From NCBI GenBank assembly GCA_002162765.1, contig MAAR01000012.1:91199-155198 (forward strand): a DNA stretch of 64,000 nt, given 5' to 3'. Positions 26,629 to 35,169 of this stretch are shown here, in pieces. The first letter of the stretch is position 1. Every line of letters starts with the position of its first letter. The translations under genes and the position numbers were made by a program. Source of the stretch: Flavobacteriales bacterium 34_180_T64 (GTDB taxonomy: Bacteria > Bacteroidota > Bacteroidia > Flavobacteriales > Flavobacteriaceae). The notes beneath the pieces were generated by a model. That model made no database searches and was not told the DNA's origin. It saw nothing but the letters and a program-made list of their open reading frames with translations.

Positions 26629-26716
26629 ATTTCTTTTTGTGACGATTAGCGCGTCTTCTTTTCTTACGCTTGTGTGTCGCTACCTTGTGTCTTTTTCTTT
26701 TTTTACCACTTGGCAT
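26627..26716 (-). CDS. 29-residue highly basic protein, probable small ribosomal protein
   Basis: An ATG at 26716-26714 opens a 29-codon reading frame ending with TAA at 26627. The product starts MPSGKKRKRHKVATHKRKKR and ends in RHKKK: about two thirds of residues are Lys, Arg or His. The same short protein is conserved next to HU and rng in Bacteroidota as I remember it. The pattern KRKRHK..(T)HK+KKRR resembles the bS22/COX24-type ribosomal motif. A ribosome-bound role is therefore likely but inferred. It sits 40 bp downstream of HU. Confidence 0.8.
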   Translation of the reverse strand: MPSGKKRKRHKVATHKRKKRRRANRHKKK

Positions 26717-26756
26717 AATAAATGATGTTTTTTTAAATTAATATTATTTTAATGCG

Positions 26757-27047
26757 TTATGCAACTTCTACGTTAGTTTTCACTCCTTCAACAAATACTT
26801 TTGCAGGTTTAAATGCAGGAATATTATGTGCAGGTATTTTGATTGTAGTGTTCTTAGAAATATTTCTACCAGTTTTTTCAGCTCTAGTTTTGATAATAAA
26901 ACTTCCAAAACCTCTTAAATATACATTATCACCACCTTCTAAAGATGTTTTCACTTCTTCCATGAATGTTTCAACCGTGGCTTGAACATCTCCTTTTTCA
27001 ATTCCTAATTTATCAGAAATTTTAGCTACTATATCAGCTTTTGTCAT
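26757..27047 (-). CDS. hup: HU family DNA-binding protein
   Basis: The 96-residue protein has the HU/IHF fold: N-terminal helices (MTKADIVAKISDKLGIEKGD), then VYLRGFGSFIIKTRAEKTGRNI, which includes the GFGSF turn, and the DNA-contacting beta-arm with the NTTIKIPAHNIPAFKPAK signature (Pro intercalates and bends DNA). It compacts the nucleoid. It has its own promoter (27088-27119) and is followed by the 29-residue basic protein gene in the same direction. Confidence 0.96.
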   Translation of the reverse strand: MTKADIVAKISDKLGIEKGDVQATVETFMEEVKTSLEGGDNVYLRGFGSFIIKTRAEKTGRNISKNTTIKIPAHNIPAFKPAKVFVEGVKTNVEVA

Positions 27048-27087
27048 TGTTATTAATTTTAGGGTTATCTATTAATTATAAGGGATG

Positions 27088-27119
27088 CAAATATAAGGAT
27101 TTTAATTTCAATATTTCAA
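27088..27119 (-). promoter_or_regulatory. Bacteroidota-type promoter for HU
   Basis: On the minus strand TTG (27119-27117), a 21-bp spacer and TATATTTG (27095-27088) match the -33/-7 arrangement of Bacteroidota sigma-A promoters. The predicted leader is about 35 nt, which suits a highly expressed gene. Confidence 0.55.
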
Positions 27120-27153
27120 GCGTAATTAATTAAAATTTAATGGTATAAAGAAT

Positions 27154-27161
27154 TATTTTTG
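27154..27161 (+). promoter_or_regulatory. Possible -7 element upstream of mutY
   Basis: TATTTTTG matches TAnnTTTG 19 bp before the mutY ATG. A -33 TTG is not found at the usual distance. A second match, TAATTTTG at 28274-28281, lies 19 bp before ssb. Confidence 0.3.
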
Positions 27162-27180
27162 TGCAGATTTAAAGATAAAG

Positions 27181-28227
27181 ATGAATTTTAGTAAAATTTT
27201 AACATGCTGGTATTCAGCAAATAAGCGCGAACTACCATGGAGAAATACGAGAAATCCATATTACATATGGTTATCCGAAATTATTCTACAACAAACTCAA
27301 ATCAAACAAGGACTACCTTATTACGATGCTTTTGTCGTTAAATTCCCTACTGTTTTTGATCTAGCAAACGCAAATGAACAAGATGTTTTAAAACTTTGGC
27401 AAGGCTTGGGTTATTACTCTCGAGCACGCAATTTGCATTATACTGCAAAATATATTGCAATTGAATTAAATGGTGTTTTTCCAAATAATTACACCGATTT
27501 GTTAAAACTTAAAGGTGTTGGCGATTATACTGCTAGTGCCATTGCATCTATATGCTTTGATGAAGTATCAGCCGTTGTAGATGGTAATGTATATAGAATA
27601 CTCTCAAGATATTTTGGAATTCACACGCCTATTAACTCAACTCAAGGCATAAAAGAATTTAAGGAACTGGCAAGTAAGTTAATTTGCACAGAGAATCCGG
27701 CTGAGCATAATCAAGCCATAATGGAGTTTGGAGCACGTCAATGCAAACCCCAAAATCCTGATTGCTCCATTTGTCCTTTAAATAATAGTTGTGCCGCTCT
27801 ACGAGATAACCTCATCTCAACTTTACCTGTCAAACTTAAAAAGACTAAAATTTCGAAAAAGCACATTAACTTTTTAGTTGTCCTTTGTGAGGATCATAAA
27901 GTTCTATTTGAAAAACGGACCAAAAAAGGGATTTGGCAAAATCTATATCAATTCCCATTAATAGAGACAGACACCGATTTAGAAGCGAAACATTTTGAAA
28001 GTAATCCTCATATAAAAGATTTTTTTAGAGAGACCCATTTTAATTTTAGCTTGTATAATGATAAACCATTGATACATAAATTATCTCATCAACATTTGTA
28101 TACTAAATTCTGGATAATAACCTCTGACTCTACATGGAACGAAAGCATCTCGATTTCTGATATTACTAACTTTCCAACACCAATATTAATAAGTAATTTT
28201 ATTGACACGTTTGATTTTCAATTATAA
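27181..28227 (+). CDS. mutY: A/G-specific adenine glycosylase
   Basis: The 348-residue enzyme removes adenine mispaired with 8-oxoguanine. Catalytic Glu33 lies in WLSEIILQQTQ. The helix-hairpin-helix LKGVGDYTASAIASICF leads to Asp134 in VVDGNVYRI. The 4Fe-4S cluster ligands have exact family spacing: Cys188-x6-Cys195-x2-Cys198-x5-Cys204. The C-terminal NUDIX-like domain (VLFEKRTKKGIWQNLYQFPL, about 240-259) recognises 8-oxoG. It heads the mutY-ssb-gldE-gldD block, a gene order described for the gldD locus of Flavobacterium johnsoniae. Confidence 0.97.
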   Translation: MNFSKILTCWYSANKRELPWRNTRNPYYIWLSEIILQQTQIKQGLPYYDAFVVKFPTVFDLANANEQDVLKLWQGLGYYSRARNLHYTAKYIAIELNGVFPNNYTDLLKLKGVGDYTASAIASICFDEVSAVVDGNVYRILSRYFGIHTPINSTQGIKEFKELASKLICTENPAEHNQAIMEFGARQCKPQNPDCSICPLNNSCAALRDNLISTLPVKLKKTKISKKHINFLVVLCEDHKVLFEKRTKKGIWQNLYQFPLIETDTDLEAKHFESNPHIKDFFRETHFNFSLYNDKPLIHKLSHQHLYTKFWIITSDSTWNESISISDITNFPTPILISNFIDTFDFQL

Positions 28228-28300
28228 TACTCACAAATTTTTATTACTTTTAAGAAAGTCAATGCAAAAAGATTAATTTTGCTAAAAATAGAATTATATT

Positions 28301-28741
28301 ATGTCAGGAACCTTAAATAAAGTGATGCTTATTGGGCATTTAGGAGATGAAGTTAAGATGCATTATTTTGAAGGCGGAAACTGTATTGGCCGCTTCCCTT
28401 TAGCAACAAATGAATCTTACACGAATAAGCAAACTAATGAACGCGTTACGACAACTGAATGGCATAACATTGTTGTTCGTAATAAAGCAGCAGAAATTTG
28501 TGAAAAATATCTAAATAAAGGAGATAAAATTTACGTAGAAGGTAGAATTAAGACTAGAAAATGGCAAGACGATAAAGGGATGGATAGATTCTCAACTGAA
28601 ATTCATTGTACAGACTTTACGTTCTTAACAACAAAAAATGAATCTCAAAATAACACACCTTCACAGGCTAATCCACAACAAGCAGCTAAAAGCAGTGTTG
28701 ATGATTCATCAAAAGAAGACACTGATGATCTTCCATTTTAA
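28301..28741 (+). CDS. ssb: Single-stranded DNA-binding protein
   Basis: The 146-residue protein has the OB fold typical of SSB (LNKVMLIGHLGDEVKMHYFE, TEWHNIVVRNKAAEICEKYL, GDKIYVEGRIKTRKWQDDKG). A Gln/Ser-rich linker follows, and the acidic tip DTDDLPF is the C-terminal peptide that recruits repair and replication partners. The start ATG begins MSGTLNKVM. It lies between mutY and gldE. Confidence 0.97.
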   Translation: MSGTLNKVMLIGHLGDEVKMHYFEGGNCIGRFPLATNESYTNKQTNERVTTTEWHNIVVRNKAAEICEKYLNKGDKIYVEGRIKTRKWQDDKGMDRFSTEIHCTDFTFLTTKNESQNNTPSQANPQQAAKSSVDDSSKEDTDDLPF

Positions 28742-28764
28742 GCGTTTAATTTAAAAAGACTGTA

Positions 28765-30072
28765 TTGGATCCTGATCCCACGAGTTTAATTATATCGATA
28801 TTATCCAGTAATGTTTCATTAATTTCCGGGATCATTTTGCTTATTATCTTATTAATATGTTCCGCACTTATTTCTGGAGCCGAAGTAGCATTATTTTCAT
28901 TGACAAGATCAGATTTAGATAAAGGTAACATAGAAAAACCAAATGCTTTTAAGTTACTTTCTAATCTTTTAGAACGTCCAAAGAAACTTTTAGCCACCAT
29001 ATTAGTGGCGAATAATTTTATCAATATAGGCATTGTAATTCTGTTTGCTTACTTGGGCGAATCCTTATTTAAGACTATTGAAACCTCCTGGCTGAGGTTT
29101 CTAATTGAAGTTGTGGTAGTTACTTTTCTAATATTACTAATTGGAGAAATTATTCCAAAAGTTTATGCAAGTCGAAATCGGGTTAAGTTTTCCGTTTTCA
29201 TGTCCAAACCTTTACGCGTTTTAGACATCATGATTACACCTTTAAGTATACCGATGCAGAATTTGACATTAATGATTCATGATAAATTAGGAAAGCAAAA
29301 ATCTAATATTAGTGTAGATCAATTGTCCCAAGCTCTGGAATTAGCGAGTGAAAGTGATACCACTACAGAAGAACATAAAATTTTACAAGGCATTGTATCG
29401 TTTGGAAATACAGACACGAAACAAGTCATGCGCCCAAGAATTGATATTTTCGCTTTAAATATGAATCAAAAATATTCAGAGATTCTTCCTGAAATCATTA
29501 AGCATGGTTATTCTAGAATCCCAGTTTATGAAGATAGCGTTGATTCTGTGATTGGTATTTTATATGTCAAAGATTTATTACCATATATCGATAGAAATCA
29601 ATTTGATTGGATTACACTTTTAAGAGCACCTTTTTTTGTGCCAGAAAACAAAAAGCTCGATGATTTGATGGTAGAATTTCAAAATAAAAAAGTGCACCTA
29701 GCAGTTGTTGTTGATGAATATGGAGGAACTTCAGGATTAGTATCTTTAGAAGATGTTATTGAAGAAATTGTAGGAGAAATTAGTGATGAATTTGACGATG
29801 ACGATGTGATTTTCACTAAGATTGATGACAATAATTATACCTTTGAAGGCAAAACGACCTTAAAAGATTTTTATAAGATTATTGAGTTAGAAGATGATTC
29901 AGTTTTCGAAGATCATAAAGGGGAAGCTGAAACTATTGCAGGATTCGTTTTAGAGTTATCTGGAGTTTTTCCAAAACGAGGCAGTAAAATAAATTTTAAA
30001 AAATACGTTTTCACAATAGAGGCTTTAGACAAAAAAAGAATTAAGCATATTAAGTTTACCATATTAAATTAA
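28765..30072 (+). CDS. gldE: Gliding motility-associated protein GldE (CorC/HlyC-like membrane protein)
   Basis: The 435-residue protein starts at TTG 28765, which gives MDPDPTSLIISILSS; no in-frame ATG precedes the first membrane helix. Its layout is that of the CNNM/CorC family: a DUF21 transmembrane domain (about 10-190; LLICSALISGAEVALFSLT, EIIPKVYASRN), two CBS domains (about 205-330; RIPVYEDSVDSVIGILYVKDLL and VVVDEYGGTSGLVSLEDVIEEIVG) and a CorC-type C-terminal domain. In F. johnsoniae, extra copies of gldE suppress some gldB mutants, and gldE lies directly upstream of gldD. The stop overlaps the start of gldD by one base. Confidence 0.93.
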   Translation: MDPDPTSLIISILSSNVSLISGIILLIILLICSALISGAEVALFSLTRSDLDKGNIEKPNAFKLLSNLLERPKKLLATILVANNFINIGIVILFAYLGESLFKTIETSWLRFLIEVVVVTFLILLIGEIIPKVYASRNRVKFSVFMSKPLRVLDIMITPLSIPMQNLTLMIHDKLGKQKSNISVDQLSQALELASESDTTTEEHKILQGIVSFGNTDTKQVMRPRIDIFALNMNQKYSEILPEIIKHGYSRIPVYEDSVDSVIGILYVKDLLPYIDRNQFDWITLLRAPFFVPENKKLDDLMVEFQNKKVHLAVVVDEYGGTSGLVSLEDVIEEIVGEISDEFDDDDVIFTKIDDNNYTFEGKTTLKDFYKIIELEDDSVFEDHKGEAETIAGFVLELSGVFPKRGSKINFKKYVFTIEALDKKRIKHIKFTILN

Positions 30073-30647
30073 TGAAAAAACTACTTCTCTTACTCGTTTC
30101 TGGTCTTTGTTTCACTTGTGCGAACGATCCAATACCAAAACCTAAGGCGCATTTACGTTTGGAGTATCCAGTAGCAAACTATAAGACTATTGAAATCGAT
30201 CTTCCGTTTAAATTCAATAAAAATAATCTTGCTGACAGAATCAAGAATGTCAAGGTTGATTTAAATTCTGAAACTTATGGCTTTAACATTAACTACCCAA
30301 CCTTAAAAGGAACCTTGTATCTGACTTATAAAAGAGTGAATGAAACCAATTTATCTTCACTTCTTAGAGATGCTCAAAACATTACTCAAAAACATGTGAC
30401 TAAAGCTGATGCGATTTCAGAGCAAGTTTTTATTGATAAAAAAAGACGTGTCTTTGGCAACTTTTACGAAGTAGGTGGCAATTCTGCTTCTCAGGCACAA
30501 TTTTATGTTACCGATAGCATAAATCATTTTTTGAATGGATCACTCTATTTTTTCACTAAACCCAATTATGATTCTATATATCCTGCAGCTGAATATCTAA
30601 AAAATGATATTAAGCAAATAATGGAAAGCATAGAATGGAAAGAATAA
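30072..30647 (+). CDS. gldD: Gliding motility lipoprotein GldD
   Basis: The 191-residue lipoprotein has its signal ending SGLCFTCANDP (Cys16). The mature part begins KPKAHLRLEYPVANYK, a characteristic stretch of GldD, and contains FNKNNLADRIKNVKVD and the C-terminal YDSIYPAAEYLKNDIKQIME. GldD is essential for gliding and for T9SS function in F. johnsoniae, where its loss gives non-spreading cells. It overlaps gldE by one base, so the two are co-translated, and it is followed by a clear terminator. The presence of gldD agrees with the T9SS-sorted protein at 53830-57573. Confidence 0.93.
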   Translation: MKKLLLLLVSGLCFTCANDPIPKPKAHLRLEYPVANYKTIEIDLPFKFNKNNLADRIKNVKVDLNSETYGFNINYPTLKGTLYLTYKRVNETNLSSLLRDAQNITQKHVTKADAISEQVFIDKKRRVFGNFYEVGGNSASQAQFYVTDSINHFLNGSLYFFTKPNYDSIYPAAEYLKNDIKQIMESIEWKE

Positions 30648-30664
30648 CCACCTGTTAAAACGTG

Positions 30665-30697
30665 AAAAAGCCTATCAAAATTGATAGGCTTTTTTTA
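30665..30697. terminator. Bidirectional terminator after gldD
   Basis: AAAAAGCCTATCAA (30665-30678) and TTGATAGGCTTTTT (30681-30694) are exact reverse complements. It lies between gldD (+) and the convergent lipoprotein gene (-). Confidence 0.85.
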
Positions 30698-30718
30698 TAG
30701 ATAATATATGATTAAAAT

Positions 30719-32455
30719 TTAATCATCTTCGGTTTGCAATCTCCATTCACCCGTATCTACATCTTTAATAAGTGCAAATTCTTCGGTTGAATCGCCTGGA
30801 GCCCATGTATCAAATGTAACAACATATTTTTGCTCTGCTGCAGCACCTGGATCCAAATTATTTAATACAATACCCAAAGCAACAACCATCATTTCGTCAG
30901 TCCAGTTTGAGCTTCCTCCATCTCTACTAAAGTTTCCATAGTTACCTAAGTTACCTGCAGCCGTCTCAAATCCTGGTTCTGTAAGTAAGGCTGCTGCCAC
31001 TGAACTATAATCTGATCCAGCCAAAGTATATCTAATCGTATTGTCAGGAACCCAAGTACTACCATCATGACCAAATTGCAAGGTTGTTGCGATAGTTGAT
31101 TCATGACCTTCCCATGAACCATCAATTACAGTATAGCGGTCCCCTCTAATTTGAGCTCCACTAGAACTTGAGAAATAATCATAAACTACAATTAACTCGT
31201 CCTCTTCTAGACCATAAGCAAATGGCTCTGTTAACGATAAGAATGTCGACAAATAATCTCCTGGAGGCGTTGAGCTACCAAAATTATTATATTGACCAGG
31301 TTGACCTGAACCTTCACCCATTGAATCAAAATCAGCAGAGCTTACAAAATATACGCCATCAACGGCTTCCCATTCTCCGCCATCATAAGCATAATGTGTT
31401 CCTTTAGAATTTGTATCTCCTGTAACGCCTGTAGTTTTAATTGCTAAACTTTCAATTCTCCATCTTCCCGCATCTCCTTCATCAATACCTGGAGTAGCTG
31501 GATCATCACCTATAGAAGTGTATTTAAAAGCAATATTAATAATTTCGCCATCATAAGCTGAAAAATCATAATCTTCTGATGTTTCCATATCACTCGTCGC
31601 TGGATTAGCTAGTGTAATTTCATCCCAAGTCGCTGTTAAAACATCTCCAGAATAATCAGTAGAAACCATTATTTTAAGTAAAGATGGATCATTTGCGAAA
31701 TCAAGTTCTTGTGTGATTTGGAATTTAAGATCACTTTCCCCTGAAAAATCAAGTGAAGGAGATACTAACCACTCAACATTTGAGAATTGATCACCAAAAT
31801 AACCATTTCCTCGAACATTATCAATTTCAGAAGTCCAAACTTCATCATCACCAGATTCTTCAACAGAAGTCCATCCTTCGAAACTTCCAGCAAAGTTATA
31901 ATTCACTAAATCTGCTAAACCAACTATTGGGTCTTCAAAATACTGTTTGTATTTAGCCAATACGATATCACCATCGGTTGGATCAGCTATTGCCATATCT
32001 AAAACACCTGGTATATGATCATCTGATTCAACATTTGGGTAAAATCCGAATGCATCACTTCCTGTAGAGGCATAATCTGCATTAGACAATTGATAAACAT
32101 CTGCACCTGAGTAATCGCTTACACCTTCTGCATTGCCGATGTATAAATCATATCCAACTAAAACCGATGAACCTTCACCCCAATGAGAGTACTTTTCTGC
32201 TAAAAATGCAGGCAGTAAATTATGTGGTGTATCTCCAGTAGGATCTTCAAAAATGCTAAAACTGTCAAAATCCAAACCTAAACCTCCATCTTCGACGTCC
32301 TCAGTATAATCATCACTTACTAGTGTATATTCAGTAGAGCCTACTACAGGGTTTTCAACTGCATCAACTACATTGTTGATGTCTTCTAAGGGATTACAAC
32401 CAACAAAGATTGTTCCCATAATCATTAATAAATAAATTATTCTTTTCATTTTCAT
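30719..32455 (-). CDS. Secreted lipoprotein with choice-of-anchor J-like domain, partner of a TonB-dependent receptor
   Basis: The 578-residue protein has a lipoprotein signal ending IFVGCNPLED (Cys20, with acidic residues after it). Residues about 55-200 carry DFDSFSIFEDPTGDTPHNLLP and the SNADYASTGSDAFGFYPN stretch. The middle (about 193-345) is a jellyroll of the choice-of-anchor J type: NYNFAGSFEGWTSVEESGD, VEWLVSPSLDFSGES, and AGRWRIESLAIKTTG. The C-terminal part repeats aromatic/glycine-rich beta motifs (GDYLSTFLSL). It lies 6 bp after the receptor gene in the same direction. The pair resembles SusC/SusD loci in which SusD is replaced by another surface lipoprotein. The ligand is unknown. 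Confidence 0.82.
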   Translation of the reverse strand: MKMKRIIYLLMIMGTIFVGCNPLEDINNVVDAVENPVVGSTEYTLVSDDYTEDVEDGGLGLDFDSFSIFEDPTGDTPHNLLPAFLAEKYSHWGEGSSVLVGYDLYIGNAEGVSDYSGADVYQLSNADYASTGSDAFGFYPNVESDDHIPGVLDMAIADPTDGDIVLAKYKQYFEDPIVGLADLVNYNFAGSFEGWTSVEESGDDEVWTSEIDNVRGNGYFGDQFSNVEWLVSPSLDFSGESDLKFQITQELDFANDPSLLKIMVSTDYSGDVLTATWDEITLANPATSDMETSEDYDFSAYDGEIINIAFKYTSIGDDPATPGIDEGDAGRWRIESLAIKTTGVTGDTNSKGTHYAYDGGEWEAVDGVYFVSSADFDSMGEGSGQPGQYNNFGSSTPPGDYLSTFLSLTEPFAYGLEEDELIVVYDYFSSSSGAQIRGDRYTVIDGSWEGHESTIATTLQFGHDGSTWVPDNTIRYTLAGSDYSSVAAALLTEPGFETAAGNLGNYGNFSRDGGSSNWTDEMMVVALGIVLNNLDPGAAAEQKYVVTFDTWAPGDSTEEFALIKDVDTGEWRLQTEDD

Positions 32456-32461
32456 AATTTT

Positions 32462-35005
32462 TTAAAATTTAACTTTTAATCCAACACTATATGTTCTTCC
32501 CGCACCATAATATACTAGGGCAGTATCAGAAGTTCCATCTACGTCATTAGCATCTGAAATATACTCAGTATCAAATAAATTATTGATTTTAGCATTTAAA
32601 ATTGCTTCAAATGGACCCATATCAAACACATGATTTGCACCGACATCAAATAAACCAAATTCAGGAGCCTCCCATGTATCTGGAAGATCATCTGTACCTC
32701 TATTAGTAACTTGATATGAAGCATACATATCACCGGCATAATTATAATCTATGTAAAGACTAGATTGCTTAGCAAATTTATAACTTGTTCCTAATGCAAA
32801 CGTTGTTTGTGCAGCATCACCAACTTTTAAATCTTTGGCAAATACTTCAACCTCACCTACGGCAGTTCCAGAATCGTCTCTAATAGTTGCAGATACATCA
32901 CTTTTCCATTGCCAGTCACCTAAAGACGCCATTCCTGTAACAGTTATTCTATCTGTTAATTTATATCTAAAATCAACTTCTATCCCTTGATGTAAAGCAT
33001 CCATACCTAGTAAGTTGTAAAAAACTCTATCATCACTTGATGATTGTCCTGGAAGCGAGCCATTTACAGCCTTATCTAACCAGCTTGTCATGTAAAGGTT
33101 AACATTAGCAGAAAATTTATCACTTCTATATCCGTAACCCAGCTCAGCACTAAATACTTTTTCATTTTCTGCGTCTTCATTAGCTACTATTCCATCTTCA
33201 TCTTGGAATACCGTATCTAAGAATGGTGCTTTTGAAAAATACCCCACATTAACAAATACATTATTATTCACATCTAGATTATAGTTCCCACCACCTTTAA
33301 TACCGAAACCTACAAAATTCACCGCATCAGACTTTCTAGTACCAACAAGTTCACTATTCATAAACTCTTCCTGCTTATATGAACTGTTCGAAACATCAGC
33401 AGCCATAAATAAGTTTAAAGATTCATTAACTTGGTATTCAGCCTGACCAAAAAGACCATATCTTACATTAATTCCATCATAATCTTTATTATAACGATCG
33501 CCTACTCTTAAGGGCTTACCAAAAGCGAAAGTATCCGTTTCATTATCTAAGTAAAATTGACCTCCTAATAAATCATCTACCTGATACCAGTGATGGCCAA
33601 TATAAGAACGTGCGTCTAAGCCTCCAGAAATAGTTAAATTATCATTAATTCTATTTTTATAAGTAGATAAAATTCCATACCATTCATGTGAATTTCTAGA
33701 AGAAGAAATAACATCTGTAGAACCTGCAGCTCCATTAGCAATATTTTCTTCAACAATTGTATCAAAATCTATGGGTTGTAATCCTGCACTACCTATTCTA
33801 TAAGCATCTGATCCAATTTTAGATCCTTCATCTCTACGACTACCTCCTGATCCAAATGATGCATATACAGCCGTAGATAACACAGACTTATCATTTATTT
33901 CCCAGAAATGATTTAATGAGATTTGAGGTTTGTGATAAAAGTTATAGGCTGAACTTAAGACTTCACCATCTTTATAACCCCAATCTTTATTGGCCTTTTG
34001 TGGTCCAGAATCAGTATCTCTTAATTCTGCAATTGTAGAACGGTTAAAACGTTGTCCGTGTGTTTGCTGTGCTCCAAACGCTGTAAATGTTAGCCTATGC
34101 TTTTCATTTAATTGTTGCGATAAACTTACAAAGTAATTGTATCCTGAAAATTCTCCTCCATCAATATAACCATCACCAGATATTTTTGAAGCAGAAACGG
34201 TAGCTGCAAATCCTTTTTCTGATAATCCTGTAGAATACGTCATACCATATTTAAAATAGCCATCATTCGCAATTCCGGTGAAAATATTTCCTCCTTCTTC
34301 TGCATCCGTACTTTTTGTAATGATATTTATAGTTCCACCTATAGAAGGCACTGCAACTTTAGAAGCTCCAAGACCTCTTTGAACCTGCATTGAAGATGTT
34401 ACATCACCAAGACCAGCCCAGTTAGACCAATACACCACACCATTTTCCATATCGTTTACAGGAACTCCATTAATCATTACCGCAATGTTTTCAGAACTAA
34501 AACCTCTCAGGTTAATTCTACCATCACCATATCCTCCACCTGATCTGGTAGCATAAACTCCAGGCGTAGATTTTAAGATTTCTGGAAATTCCTGAGTACT
34601 TAGTTTTAATGCGATGTCTGCTGCTTTAATAGTTGATACAGCAACAGGTGTTTTTCTGTCTACTGCAACTGAAGCAATAATTTGAATTTCTTGAAGTCCA
34701 ATATCACTTGATTGAAGTGTAATGACTCCTAAGTCTTGATCTCCAGAAAAGGCAATTGTAATCGATGTATATCCTACATAAGATATAACGAGTTCTCCAG
34801 AAGAAGCTTCTGTAGTTAACGTAAAATTTCCATCAAAATCGGTGTTCACACCGTTTGTTGTTCCTTTTTCTACTACGTTAGCTCCTGGCAGTGGTGCATT
34901 CATGTCTGAACCCATCACAACTCCTTTTACTGTGCTTTGTGAAAAAGCCACTGTAGCAAATAACATCACCACAGTTGTAAATAAAAATTGATTGATTTTT
35001 TTCAT
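32462..35005 (-). CDS. TonB-dependent receptor with carboxypeptidase-like regulatory domain
   Basis: The 847-residue outer-membrane protein has a signal peptide (MKKINQFLFTTVVMLFATVA). A carboxypeptidase-regulatory-like beta-sandwich (about 25-105; STVKGVVMGSDMNAPLPGAN, FDGNFTLTT, ISYVGYTSI) precedes the plug (PEILKSTPGVYATRSGGGYG, INLRGFSSENIAVMINGVPV) and a 22-strand barrel ending in LKVKF. It imports an unknown ligand using TonB energy. The upstream region contains TAATTTTG (35042-35035), a possible -7 element. It forms a two-gene operon with the lipoprotein downstream. The substrate cannot be inferred: no glycoside hydrolase, siderophore or regulator gene is adjacent. Confidence 0.93.
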   Translation of the reverse strand: MKKINQFLFTTVVMLFATVAFSQSTVKGVVMGSDMNAPLPGANVVEKGTTNGVNTDFDGNFTLTTEASSGELVISYVGYTSITIAFSGDQDLGVITLQSSDIGLQEIQIIASVAVDRKTPVAVSTIKAADIALKLSTQEFPEILKSTPGVYATRSGGGYGDGRINLRGFSSENIAVMINGVPVNDMENGVVYWSNWAGLGDVTSSMQVQRGLGASKVAVPSIGGTINIITKSTDAEEGGNIFTGIANDGYFKYGMTYSTGLSEKGFAATVSASKISGDGYIDGGEFSGYNYFVSLSQQLNEKHRLTFTAFGAQQTHGQRFNRSTIAELRDTDSGPQKANKDWGYKDGEVLSSAYNFYHKPQISLNHFWEINDKSVLSTAVYASFGSGGSRRDEGSKIGSDAYRIGSAGLQPIDFDTIVEENIANGAAGSTDVISSSRNSHEWYGILSTYKNRINDNLTISGGLDARSYIGHHWYQVDDLLGGQFYLDNETDTFAFGKPLRVGDRYNKDYDGINVRYGLFGQAEYQVNESLNLFMAADVSNSSYKQEEFMNSELVGTRKSDAVNFVGFGIKGGGNYNLDVNNNVFVNVGYFSKAPFLDTVFQDEDGIVANEDAENEKVFSAELGYGYRSDKFSANVNLYMTSWLDKAVNGSLPGQSSSDDRVFYNLLGMDALHQGIEVDFRYKLTDRITVTGMASLGDWQWKSDVSATIRDDSGTAVGEVEVFAKDLKVGDAAQTTFALGTSYKFAKQSSLYIDYNYAGDMYASYQVTNRGTDDLPDTWEAPEFGLFDVGANHVFDMGPFEAILNAKINNLFDTEYISDANDVDGTSDTALVYYGAGRTYSVGLKVKF

Positions 35006-35169
35006 ATAAATTGATTAAATTAATTTTAGTTCGACAAAATTAGTTGAAAATTATAAAAGCGTATTAACTTAGCATTAACAATTTTTTGCCAAGGTTGAAG
35101 ATAGTAAAATTTATATATATTTAATGGATTTCAACTACGAAAGCTATAAACAGACTTTTCAACAGATAG

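Noticed and set aside
30719..35005. Possible SusCD polysaccharide-utilisation locus
   Set aside because: No SusD, glycoside hydrolase or hybrid two-component regulator is adjacent.
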